NCBI GenBank assembly: GCA_948567375.1
Contig: OX419757.1
Location: forward strand, 69,378,001 to 69,442,000
Direction of reading: 5' to 3'
From: Lunularia cruciata
Taxonomy: Eukaryota > Streptophyta > Marchantiopsida > Lunulariales > Lunulariaceae
Length of the DNA: 64,000 nt
Part shown: positions 21,754 through 31,649 of the stretch, in pieces
Layout: each line of letters begins with the position of its first letter
How positions within the stretch are numbered: position 1 is the stretch's first letter
Notes under the pieces: generated by a model
Databases searched by the model: none
What the model was told of the DNA's origin: nothing
The model's input: the letters and a program-made list of their open reading frames with translations, nothing else
Position numbers and translations under genes: made by a program

Positions 21754-21766
21754 TGCTCAAATACCA
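21754..21766 (-). other. G primer-binding site
   Basis: Minus strand TGGTATTTGAGCA, one base after the 5' LTR end. It is close to the TGGTATCAGAGC site complementary to initiator tRNA-Met used by many plant LTR elements. Confidence 0.75.
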
Positions 21767-21767
21767 T

Positions 21768-22520
21768 TGTAATACTCCGAGGATAGGAGACCTGAAGAGA
21801 AACATACCATGAGAAACATACACTTTCACACTCAAACTCCGATGCCCCAAAGGAGCACCTTCTCTTTATTATATAGGCAAAGTGGATCTCCTCCAATGGA
21901 GCTCCACCATAAGATTAGGTACATAGATAGGTGATATGTTAGCAAGATCCACCCTTGGATTACTTACTTGGATGGGTGACATGTCGGTCCTGGTCCTATC
22001 TGGTTGGTCAAACAAGCTTTGACCAAAGGGAATCTTTTAGGGAATCTTCTTGTAGGAATCTCAGAATCACGTGGGTGAGGTACCATTGGAAAGCTCTTGA
22101 CAAGACAAAGCAAGGGGGAAGGAAGGCCAACCTTTCCTTTGTTGAGGGGGATCTGTGCATTTTCAAGGCCTAATTCATCCGTTTAGGCCTCCAAAATTGC
22201 CTTCAAAGATTTCAAGCATATTTTGGTTCCAACTCTATTAGTAAAAGTCCCCTTTTGGTGATACCTCTTTCTGATCTATTCAGTACATCCTGTGTAACAT
22301 CCTTCCAGATGTTACCAACCCAATTCTCACCTTCAAATCATATGTCTAGCTATTGATTCTAAGGTTTTCAAATCTATTTTGGTTTTCTGCCCTATTAGTA
22401 GAAGTACACTTTTGGTGATACTTCTATCTGATCTATTTTTACCATCATGTATAACATCATTCCTGATATTACCAAACCAAATTTCACATCTAGATCATAT
22501 GGCTAGCTCTTGGTATTACA
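21768..22520 (-). repeat. G 5' LTR
   Basis: 753 bp counterpart of 5465-6214, with substitutions and a few small indels spread over the length. It carries the same 158-bp internal duplication. The AGCAC duplication at 22521-22525 follows. Confidence 0.93.
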
Positions 22521-22723
22521 AGCACCCCCGAGCCGAAGTCTCCTTACTTTTGGTTGCATGTTGACAAGGCCAATCCGAGTACTTCATCTTCTGATACATA
22601 GTCACTTTACCTTGGATTACAACCCAAAGACACCATTCTTTGCACTTTGATGTCATACAAGCACAATACAACTTCTTCAGTACACTTCTTCAAAAAAAAG
22701 AAAATAAAAATGTGGGTACCACA

Positions 22724-23223
22724 CTTGCACCTAGGTGGTGGTGAGTACACATTAGGTCCATTCTTGGATGGAACCTGCCATGTTGTTAGATGCAGCCAAA
22801 GTAGGATCACATGCTCATCATCTTCATCTTCATTTTTGGTAGACAAACCTCTTACCCAGAGAGGTTCTACAGTGTGCATGTGATGAGATTCAACAATTAG
22901 ACCACATCCTTCTTGATGACATCATGGATGGTGGGCATCAGTCTCAAATGGTGATAGTGGCTAATAGGTCATCTATGGCAATGGTGAACCTAGTTGGACA
23001 GCCCAAAGCCACTTTTCCAACACTTATGAGTTTCCCTGGCCCTCATGCTTTTCAAGAGGGAGGTCTAGACTAGTTTAGGACTCACAATTATAGCACTTGG
23101 TGGAGCTCAATGCCAATGAGAGAGAGCAAGCAATGGGTTTTTGCATTGGTATTATGGGTTTTTGCATTGATATTACCATTGTTCTAATATTTTCAGAGGC
23201 ATCCATGCATTAGGTGTTAGGTC
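22724..23223 (+). pseudogene. C1: C-terminal half of a gypsy-borne C5-cytosine methyltransferase
   Basis: Alignable base by base to 51361-51835 of C2. Recognisable pieces are the VHSWM segment, the DDI..DGGHQSQMVIVANRSSMAMVNLVGQP stretch (motif VIII to IX region) and the ANEREQAMGF motif with its downstream ISEAS. A 33-bp direct duplication (gggtttttgcattg..) lies near 23134-23180. It is cut on the left by A1 and on the right by the LTR of D. It shows that the methyltransferase-bearing family has at least two copies here. Confidence 0.78.
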
Positions 23224-23911
23224 TGTATCACCCATTTGTGCATGTGTGTGGTATTATGATATTTAGCTTAGTATTACGAATACTTGAGAGATATTATTTA
23301 TAAAGATAAAGGATGGTTCTACATTAGTCATAATTAGATAAAGTTAGTCATAGCTAAGATAGTGAGGACCTTACTTTAGAGGAAGTGGAGAAGATGAGCA
23401 CCATTATCTTGGATTCTAGTGTGTTGACTTGGTATTATTCCTAGGTGTTTGGCTTTGAGGAAAGAGTTGAGAACTCTTGGGCCCGCAAGCCTTTTTGTCT
23501 TGGATTCTTCTATAGTCCAAGGATAGCCCATGTGAAGGAATCCTTGACTTCATGGTTGGGTCAAGATAAGATCACATGCTTAGTGGAATATGCCCATGTG
23601 GATGGATATTCCTTCATACTTTTTGACTTTACTTGACTTTTAGCCTACTAACTTGAGTTACTCCAATAATTGGTAATTTTGGTGCATAACTATTTCACAA
23701 GTATATAAACTAGGGGTGAGGAGGTACTCATCATCCTTTCATTTGCAACTATCTCTCTCATTGAGTTCTCTAGTGAGCAATGTCTTGAGTCTTGGAGTGT
23801 TAGCCTTGGAAAAGTATGATGGAGTAGGGGTTCCTTGCCTTCTTAGTCCATCGTGTGCTACCATAATAGCCATCGGAGGTTCATCCTCAGTGAGAGACAG
23901 GCTGGTTCACA
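23224..23911 (+). repeat. D 5' LTR, 688 bp
   Basis: Boundaries inferred from the TGTATCACCC start at the point where methyltransferase homology stops, and the GGCTGGTTCACA end just before a primer-site-like sequence. No second copy is in the window, so the borders rest on these signals only. A strong TATA box is at 23702. Confidence 0.6.
23702..23709 (+). promoter_or_regulatory. TATA box in D LTR
   Basis: TATATAAA in agtatataaactaggggtgagg, 200 bp before the LTR end, as expected for a U3/R boundary. Transcription would begin near 23735. Confidence 0.6.
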
Positions 23912-23915
23912 TTTT

Positions 23916-23933
23916 TGGTTCCGTTGCCATGAC
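23916..23933 (+). other. D probable primer-binding site
   Basis: TGGTTCCGTTGCCATGAC starts 4 nt after the LTR end. It resembles the TGGCGCCGTTGCC-type site of plant elements with two changes in the core. The tRNA is not certain. The following 660 bp (to 24596) are leader without a visible gene. Confidence 0.5.
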
Positions 23934-24596
23934 CTTTCTAGAAGGCAAGATAATGTTCTACATACAATTCTATATTAGACAAAAGGAGGCTATGAGAGCT
24001 CACTTGGAGAGAACTTTAGGAGAGGAGAGGAGAGGGATAAACTTATGTTAGAGAGTTTGGACCCATTTTTATACCCTGTAGTTCATTATGATGTCTTTGA
24101 GGTGATTTTGTACATCTTGTATACTTGAGAGGATTTGGAGAGATTGTGTGAGGTGGATTCCAGATTTTGGGCAAAATCTCAAGTTTGAGATCTGGACTTG
24201 AATTTTCTACACATGATAGCTTGGGTTATCTTTCAGTTAGCACACTTGAAATTATTTTGATACTACTATGCGCATTGGGCTAGAATTTTTGAAAGGTGAT
24301 AGGGTAAATTGTTCCCGCAATTGCATGCTCTTTGGAAAATTGTATAGAGTCTACCATTTCTTTAATTTTCAGCATATTTTCTTGAAAATTTCCAAGAAAA
24401 TTCAGTGCATTTTCTCCTACCAGTTGACACTAAAATTAGAGAGAGATCATTCTTGCGCAAAGAGTTATGAGTTTTTAAAGTGAGGGGGGTGGTTTTCAAA
24501 CCAAATCTGAAATATGTGTGATGGATAGAAAGGTGTCTAGGCCAAATGGCTTAGTGAAAAGATCTGAAATTTTTCAGAGAGAGACACCCTGAAGTT

Positions 24597-25233
24597 GTGA
24601 TCAAGTGTGAAAATTTTCAAAGGATTGTAACATACAAATTGAGAGAGTTGAGTGACATTGTGAGGAAGGGTCAATTCTACAGAGTTGAGATCTCATGCAT
24701 GAGAAGTTTGAGAGCAACAAAAAGTATATTTGAGTGTTTAGATTCATCTTGGGAACATGGAGTGTCATCAAGAGTGGTAATTGAGACTATGCAAGGTTCC
24801 CCAAGGGTTTGAGGTGATTGTAGGGATGGATTTGAGGAAAAGAGAATTTAGTATAGAATTTTGAAGTGAGTGTTGAGAGGATCCAAAAACCTACACCACA
24901 TGGAGGAAAGAGTGAGTCTAAGTGCTTTCTATGTAGAGAGAAGGGACACAAGGCAAGTTCATGTCCTATGACCTTTGAGAGCAAGAGATTGAGAGAAAGG
25001 AGATGATTACTTGACTTGGGTTTGCATGTTGGACCTTCTTCACCAAAAGATTGGGATGGAGAAGATCTAAGACCAAGGAGTTGTGTGAGGTTTGTGGAGT
25101 TGAAGGACTTCCAAAAGGACATGAGTGTAGTGGAGTAAAAGCACTTTTGGAGATTTTGGTGAAGGGTCTTGGAGAGAGTCTTAGTACAGCTACAAAAATA
25201 CTATCACCTTCATCAGCTAATTCTCAAGATTAG
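24597..25233 (+). pseudogene. D upstream ORF with zinc-knuckle motifs
   Basis: Broken ORF in three frames. 24597-24812 reads ..YKLRELSDIVRKGQFYRVEISCMRSLRATKSIFECLD. Then comes a canonical CCHC knuckle CFLCREKGHKASSC (about 24923-24964), then LCEVCGVEGLPKGHEC (about 25087-25131) with a second C-x2-C..H-x1-C cluster and a LEILVKGLGESLS helix. It lies before the gag with its own knuckle. Either gag is duplicated or an extra nucleic-acid-binding protein precedes it. Family not recognised. Confidence 0.5.
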
Positions 25234-25467
25234 TGATGGAGATAATCTTTCAACTTATGGATAAACTATCCATGAGGGTTCGATTAATATGCATTCAAGG
25301 ATTTGATGTTGCTATAGGAATCTTGGAACAACCAGAACCTTTTGTGTTCCCTAGGGTGGATTACTCTCAAATGGTGTTAGTCATATACATACTCTAGTAG
25401 TTATAGAGAGAGAAAACAAAAGAAAAAAAGAAAAATTGAGAGAAAAGAAAGATAGTGAGGGGTTAAG

Positions 25468-26576
25468 ATGAGGAAACTTCTAGTTTTCTTTGGCAAGGAT
25501 GGAGAAGATGTGGAGGCCTTTGTGAGAGACTTCAAGAGGGCTTGCATAGGAAACAATGAGAGGAGGAAGAATGAGTGGGTCTTATTATTACCAATTTCTT
25601 TGAGGATGCAGCACTTACATGGTATGAGTCAAGATACCAAAAGAGAGAGAGGAGAGATAGGCAAGAGAGTCTTGGGAGAGTTTGACTTCAACACTCATTG
25701 TGAAATTTCTTCCATATGAGAGTTATGGGAGATTGATGAGTGAGGTTACCTTTCTCAAGCAAGGAGATGGAGAGAAAGTTAGAGTCCAAATTAGTGGTGG
25801 AGAAGTTAGAGTCCAAATTTTGCATAGTGTTGAAGAAGGATGGGGATGATGTGGAGACTACTATGATTTGCATAGGGGCCATGCTCACCAATGGGAGGAT
25901 TGAGACCAAAAATTAGAAGTCACGTGAGATATGAGAAACCTTCTTCCAAGCTTGAAGCTATCAAGATCACAATTCGTATGGAGGAGAGTTTGGAAGTGGA
26001 TGAGAGTGATTTGGTGGTGAAGGAGGTTGTGCATCCTCCTCAAGGTTACAAGTATGGTGGAACTTCTGATACTTTGGTGGTGAGGGTTGCACCACAAGTA
26101 GTAGTTGCTCTAGTTCTTGTATCTCCACCAAAAGATCTACTTCAAACCATCACAAAACAACTTGCAGATCTCAAGATCAATGTGGTGCAATTATGGGAGA
26201 AAGGAGAGGTGGATAAAAATGTAGGGAGAGGGCCTAGGAGTTATGGAAACTATCCATATAGAGGAGGCCAACCAACCAACAATTTCAATGATAGAAATTG
26301 TTTTGGTTGTGGAGGAAGAGGCTACATCCAAAGGAATTGCCCAAATTCCACTTACCATGGAGGAAGGGGTTATGAGGGAGTCAATAGAGGGAAAAAGGGA
26401 GGTAGTGAAACCAAGTGATCCCTAATCCAAACAAAGGTAAGGGGATAGCATCCATAGATGTGATTGAGAGCAAGTATGAGAAGGAAGAGTGTTCAAACTC
26501 CAAGGATCTTAATTTGGAGCTTTTGGCACAAGAGAAGAAGAGAGCTCATTTTGCAGAGGATGTACATGTGACAACC
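25468..26576 (+). pseudogene. D gag
   Basis: FFGKDGEDVEAFVRDFKRACIGNNERR is a typical gag capsid start. The capsid remainder is frameshifted (25620-25890). 25891-26418 reads KLEAIKITIRMEESL, a PPKDLLQTITKQLADL helix, an Arg/Gly-rich stretch and a knuckle CFGCGGRGYIQRNC (26299-26340) in which Tyr replaces the usual His. It continues through KGKGIASIDVIESK to 26576, where the A tail fragment begins. Confidence 0.75.
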
Positions 26577-27179
26577 CGGAAAATATCACTTTTGCGGTAA
26601 TCGGGTAAGTAAAGTTTGTTCTCGTAGAGATATGAGTCAAGAATGTCCAAATACAAAGAAAAATAACAATTTAGTTCTTCTTGGTTGTGTCTTTAGTCTC
26701 TCAGGTAGAAATTACACCCAGAAGAGAGTAAGAAGCTCACAATCTTTACAACTTGTCACAAATACACACACACATAATCACAACATAGCAAATTCTGTCC
26801 AAACAACTCTTGATTGTGATGATTCAGATTCTCCCAAAGACGGCACTTCATTATGAAGAACAATTTTGCCTCAGAATTGTGTTCCACCCTCCACTGAAGG
26901 CACAACTTCCTTGATCAAAATTGCTTCACATCAACTTCGTGTTGCACTCACAAATGCAAAATACTACCAACACTACAATTCCTCTCATATCTATCAAGGC
27001 ATTGCTCCAATGCACTTCACTCAAGATCAAACACACAGAATGAAGATCAAGGCTACAGAATCCAACATCCACAGACACATTGACTTGCACTTTGAAATTC
27101 TCCACACACTCACAAACACAAACACAGAATTGACAATCGGAATTAAGCTCAAGCGACAAGCATTGAAAAAAGCACTTCG
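26577..27179 (-). mobile_element. Family-A tail fragment (about 600 bp)
   Basis: Plus-strand TGTGACAACCCGG start and about 600 bp colinear with the tails of A3, A7 and B. It ends abruptly at ..gcacttcgc near 27180. There is no ORF and no second end. GTACA precedes it. The matching right-hand duplication is not next to it, so it is a truncated copy or part of a rearrangement. Confidence 0.8.
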
Positions 27180-27308
27180 CAAGGAGTTACTCTTAGCCAA
27201 GATACTCTTATGCCTATTAGGAGCACTTGCACAAGCACTTCAACACCATCAACAACAAAGAATCCAAGGAAGGAGTTGGGGATGGAGGACTTCTGGATCT
27301 CAAAGTAA

Positions 27309-27506
27309 CAATGGAACTACAATGTCTTGGAGGATGTTGGTAGTCACAAGGCTAACAACATAGTGGGCCAACTGATTGCTTTGAATCCTACTTTGAGACA
27401 GGAGCTTAGAGGTGGTTTGAGTTCTACAAGGAGCAAGAGGAAGAAGAAGGCAAAAGCTCCAGTATCAAATGGGGTGGTGGATGCCAGCACCATAGGAGGC
27501 TTATGA
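27309..27506 (+). pseudogene. Unassigned ORF fragment between two A pieces
   Basis: 66 codons ending in TGA at 27504: ..EDVGSHKANNIVGQLIALNP, then TLRQELRGGLSS, then a basic RSKRKKKAKAP stretch. I do not recognise it. It could be the gag-protease linker of D, because D flanks it, or a captured host fragment. The surrounding 27180-27308 is low-complexity (caacaccatcaacaacaa) with no clear gene. Confidence 0.35.
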
Positions 27507-28331
27507 ATACATGTAACAACTCAAAAAATATCACTTTTGAGGTAATCATGTAAGTAAAGTTCATTCCTGTAGAGATACGAGTCAAAATTGGTCAAATACA
27601 AAGCAAATAGTAATACTTCAGTTCTTCTTGGTTGTGTCTTTAGTCTCTCAGGTAGAAACCTATGACAACCCAACAAATATCACTTTTGCGGTAATCAGGT
27701 AAGTAAAGTTCATTCCCCCAGAGATACAAGTCAGAATTGGTTAAATATGAAGCAAAGTAACAATTGCAGTTCTTCTTGGTTATGTCTTTAATCTCTCAAG
27801 TAGAAACCACACCCAGAAGAGAGTAACAAGTATTGATTCTCAATCTTGTCACAAATTAGCACTCCGTAATCACAACTCCATCAAATCTTTCCAAACAATC
27901 TTGATTGTGATGATTCAAGCTCTCCCAAAAATAGCACTTCACTGCAACACGACTTCACCTCAGAATTGTGCTCTATCCCTCCACTGTAGGCACAACTTCC
28001 TTGATCAAAATTGCTTCACATCAACCTCGCACTGCACTCACAAATGCAGAATACTACCAACACTACAATTCCTCTCAGATATGTCATTGCTCCGATTGCA
28101 TTTCACTCAGGATCAAACACACAGAATGAAGATCAAGGCTACGGAATCAAACATCCAACAAGCACACTAACTTGCACTTCAAATTTCTCCACACACTCAC
28201 AAACACAATTGCAAATTTGATACTTGAAATCAAGCTCAAGCGACGAGCTCTGCTTCATAGCACTTCGCTTTATCTATTCTCATAAATAATGAGCACTATA
28301 ATCGAGCATAAATAATTGAACATCCAACAAG

Positions 28332-28366
28332 CACAGACATATGTTGTAGAACAACATATGTCTGTG
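28332..28366. repeat. Perfect 16-bp hairpin in A7 tail
   Basis: CACAGACATATGTTGT, loop AGA, exact reverse complement. Other units have only the single arm (..gaacaacat..) here, so the second arm and about 45 bp before it are an insertion specific to A7, with the look of templated inverted duplication. Confidence 0.9.
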
Positions 28367-28499
28367 AATGCCACTCTTAAATAGTGAAGCAAACGACAGT
28401 TCTAACAAAAATACTGTTTCCTAACAACTCTACAAACCTATAGATCTGAAATGACAATGCACCTCTTCATATCTGCCTCTTCAAATCTCAAATATGTTT

Positions 28500-30968
28500 C
28501 TAATCCAATCCGATGTCTACTTCATCATCGGCCCTCAAACCCAAAGTAACTTCGCTCACCACTACTCTATCTTCGGGTCTCACAACTCCTAATTCCTCTA
28601 CCAAATGTAACAATTCTTTTTCTTGATATGAAATTCCACTAGTGGGTAATCTATCTAACTCCTTATCTCCTGACCCACTCTTCTCTAATGTCTCCAATGG
28701 GAAATCTGAAGACACCTACACTCCGACTTTTGCAACTTTGGGTCTTTGTACTTCTTGTACCTCACTATGAAGTTTAGCTAACTCTGTTCTAATCAGGTCT
28801 AGTCTGAGACACACATTGTCTCCCACCTCTAACATCTTCCTATCTACATGATCTTCCAACCGGATTAACAAATTATTTAACTCGGTGTCCTTTGCCTTCC
28901 TCTTACGCATTTCTTGCACTAGCAACTTTAACTCGTGCAGCCTCGCTTCTTTGAGTTTACACTCCACCTCTGTACTCAACATGGCCTTAATTTTGTTAAT
29001 GACACCTTCCACTTCGCTAGTTTCTTCCATCACCGTGCACTTTTCCTTCTTCCTCTCTTCTTCCAATTTATTTCGATACATCTGAAGCTCATCTTCAAAC
29101 TCAGCTTTCAATTCTTCCTTCTCCTTTTGATGTACAGCAAGTTGTTCCTCGGCCTCGTGCACCAACCCTCTCAAATGATCTTCTTCTCTACTACACTCCA
29201 TCAACTCTCATTGCCAGGCCTGATCTTTCTCCGCTGCCCTCTTCTTAAGGCTCTCCAACTCTTGTTCCATCACTGCAACAATTGCCTTGGAGTGTATTAG
29301 TTTGACACGTACCGCTGCAATTTCTCCCTTCAATCCTGAAGTCATCTCCTTCACTTCCTCACGACTCTTGACTAGCTTTTCCCTTGCCACCTCAAAGTGC
29401 TTACTCCAAGGAACCTCCTCAACCAAAGTTCTTCGACTTCCATCTCCACTCTTGTCAGCTTACTTTGCAACAACAAAGTTTTGGCACTCTAGGTTTTTAC
29501 TACCACTAACTCATCGGCTACGTCGAGCTTGGCACTTATCATCTCCAACTTCTTCTCCTGCAACATCACCAACAATGGGCACACTACCTTGGACAAATAG
29601 TCCACTCCTTTGCTCCTTGCATTCTTGGCTCGGACTTTGGGTTCCGTCTCTTCTATACGTGGTACCTTGCTCCAAAGTCAAGATCTTCATACTTTCAAAG
29701 TTTCCTCCTCAAAACTCTCCCCCTCCTTATGAGTAAGGTGACTGGGCCCCACTGCCGATACACTCAGGATCTTCTCCCGCTTGGCAGCTTGAGGTTGCAC
29801 TTCAATTTCTTCTTCTCTCTTTCCGCACCATTCTAGCATGGGAACCTCGGGGCTCGGCTTTTTGACATCTTCCATCGGCTATACCACTTGCTGAACTTCC
29901 ACCTTGCCTTCACTGCCACTACTTGATTCTTCACTTCGTAGTGTTAACTCCTCTTCTTCACCTGACACTCCTCCCTTCGATCCGGTTTCTCCTTCCGATT
30001 CTTCTTCTTCCTCCTGCATGACTTCCTTCGACTTCACCATCACCGCCATCGGGTTAAGCCTTGGAACTTTCTGGGGTTGTGCAATCGCAACCCGACTCTC
30101 AGGCTTGGTCCTCTTCCTCGCCCTTGGGAGGTCTTCCGAGGTCTCGTTCTCTCGACATCTTTGCCTTCTCCTTGTCGACTCCTCTTCTTCAACTTTGGAG
30201 TACTCACGTCCACCTACGCACTCTTCCCTGTCTGCGCATAATACTCATCGTTGCTTCTAATCTGAAGAATGTATTGTTGCTCCTCTGTGTCGACCTCCTT
30301 TCATAAGTCGGGATGAAAATGTGACACCATTCTGTTGCACTCTACCGCATTGAGCAGATTCAGCCCCATATAGAAATGTGCTGCAAATGGCACAATGTAA
30401 TGTGGAGGCGATTTATCTCGCAAGTTCCACACCATCTATCTTGTTCGCCCATGGAAGCACCTCCCCCAGTTAATTGGCTCTCTTGCAAACATCTTATGGA
30501 AGAACAACGCTTGGTGCTCCATCACATAAGTCGTTCTCTCTGGCTTCAAGATTGCCATGAGAGCACTCACAATCCATCTCTTTAACAAGATCCTTGTAAC
30601 TCTCTACTTTGTACACATTCTTTGTACACTTCAAAGAGAATGCATCCCTCACTTCTTGGGTTTCTTTGGCTACCTCTCCCTTCCCCAAGAACGTGGCACC
30701 CTGCTCCGTGCTTGCCTCTCTTCCGAGTACTAATCTCCAATCCGACTCCATCTAGCGAGCTGAATTTCCTCTCTTCCCCTCTTCCTCGGGCCATCAAGAC
30801 ATTTACTCTCGATTATCTTGGTCATGAATCTTGGAAGCTCACATTCCAATTCCACGCCAAGAATGTGATCCGAAGTTGGCTCAAGACTTTGATTCTTGCG
30901 ATCACATCTAACCTCCAAATCGCATGATTTCTCACTATGAATTCAAAGTTCTTATTTCCTCCTCCCAT
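28500..30968 (-). pseudogene. A7 ORF (diverged family-A LTR protein)
   Basis: Minus strand from MGGGNKNFEF (30968) to DEVDIGLD (28502). The N-terminal block is shared with the other copies. The middle has a distinct acidic part (29900-30060). The coiled coil (28716-29426) reads ..EEQLAVHQKEKEELKAEFED and VEGVINKIKAMLSTE, with only patches of identity to A2. Stops and shifts lie near 29206, 29430, 29690 and 30490. Confidence 0.7.
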
Positions 30969-31649
30969 CTTTCTTTCTTCCTCACTGTCTCTCGGATTAG
31001 CTCTCTCAAATTCTCCTCTACACACCAGTGCGTCTTTGACTCTACTTCCCTTCCCATGATCTTTTGTAGGATGACTCCTCACCAGCAAAGGAAAACTGAT
31101 TGACATTGCTTTGTTGTTAGCCCAATTTTTATGGAGTCGCGCCTTCTTCATCCCTCTTCAATTCAAGTTTCTACCGAGAAATCATACCTCTTGCATGCTC
31201 CTGTCACTATCAAGTGTCCTTCACGCATATGACCGCTGGTTTTTGAACGGTCCCGTCTTGAATTTCTTGCCCCGAAGAAAAGTTGTTACAATGTCCTCGC
31301 CTTGGGTTGAGCAACCCCCAATACAAAGACTTCTTACTTTGGGTTGTATGTTGACAGGGCAAGTCCGAGTACTTTGCCTTATGACCCAAAGCCATGTTAC
31401 CTTGGGTTTCATCCCAAAGACTTTTTTCTTCACCTTCTTCTGCCATACAAGCGCAATCCAACTTCTCTATACACTTCTTCTTCTCCATTTCCAAAAAAAC
31501 AAAAAATGTGGGTACTACAAGTGTGCAGTTGGAAGTGAGTACTCTGAAGTCAAAGAAGCGGAGTCGACAAGGAGAAGAAGTCAAGAAAGCAAAACCTTGG
31601 AAGGCTAGAAAGGTAAACCCAAGGAAAGGAATGGTGGTAATTGTGTCAT

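Larger units (their letters stand above)
5465..22520 (-). mobile_element. G: Ty3/gypsy chromovirus, minus strand, split by A3 and A4
   Basis: Flanked by AGCAC at 5460-5464 and 22521-22525. LTRs of about 750 bp (5465-6214 and 21768-22520) start TGTAATAC and end TATTACA. Minus-strand order: 5' LTR (right), Met-type primer site, leader, gag with zinc knuckle, protease, RT, RNase H, integrase, chromodomain, polypurine tract, 3' LTR (left). After removing A3 (in RT) and A4 (in the leader), the element is about 6.6 kb, normal for a plant chromovirus. Coding capacity is lost through many stops and frameshifts. Confidence 0.93.
1..22723 (-). mobile_element. A1: family-A ORF-bearing LTR unit, left end outside window, heavily nested
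   Basis: Minus-strand family-A sequence is present at 1-1120, 4887-5464 and 22521-22723. The three pieces join into one colinear unit when A2 (1121-4886) and gypsy element G (5465-22520) are removed, each with its 5-bp duplication. The unit ends at 22723 with GGGTACCACA, the reverse complement of the TGTGGTACCC start shared by all family members. The host to the right (22724 onward) is methyltransferase-type gypsy sequence, homologous to 51361-51835. The left end and its target duplication lie outside the window, so a solo LTR cannot be told from part of a full element. Confidence 0.82.
27661..31519 (-). mobile_element. A7: diverged family-A unit
   Basis: Starts TATGACAACCC and ends GGTACTACA. 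Complete by length (3859 bp), but flanks AAACC (left) and AGTGT (right) differ, so a rearrangement took place at an end. The N-terminal half of its ORF resembles the other copies. The coiled-coil half (28716-29640) is clearly diverged, marking a subfamily. It carries a private palindrome at 28332-28366. Confidence 0.8.
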
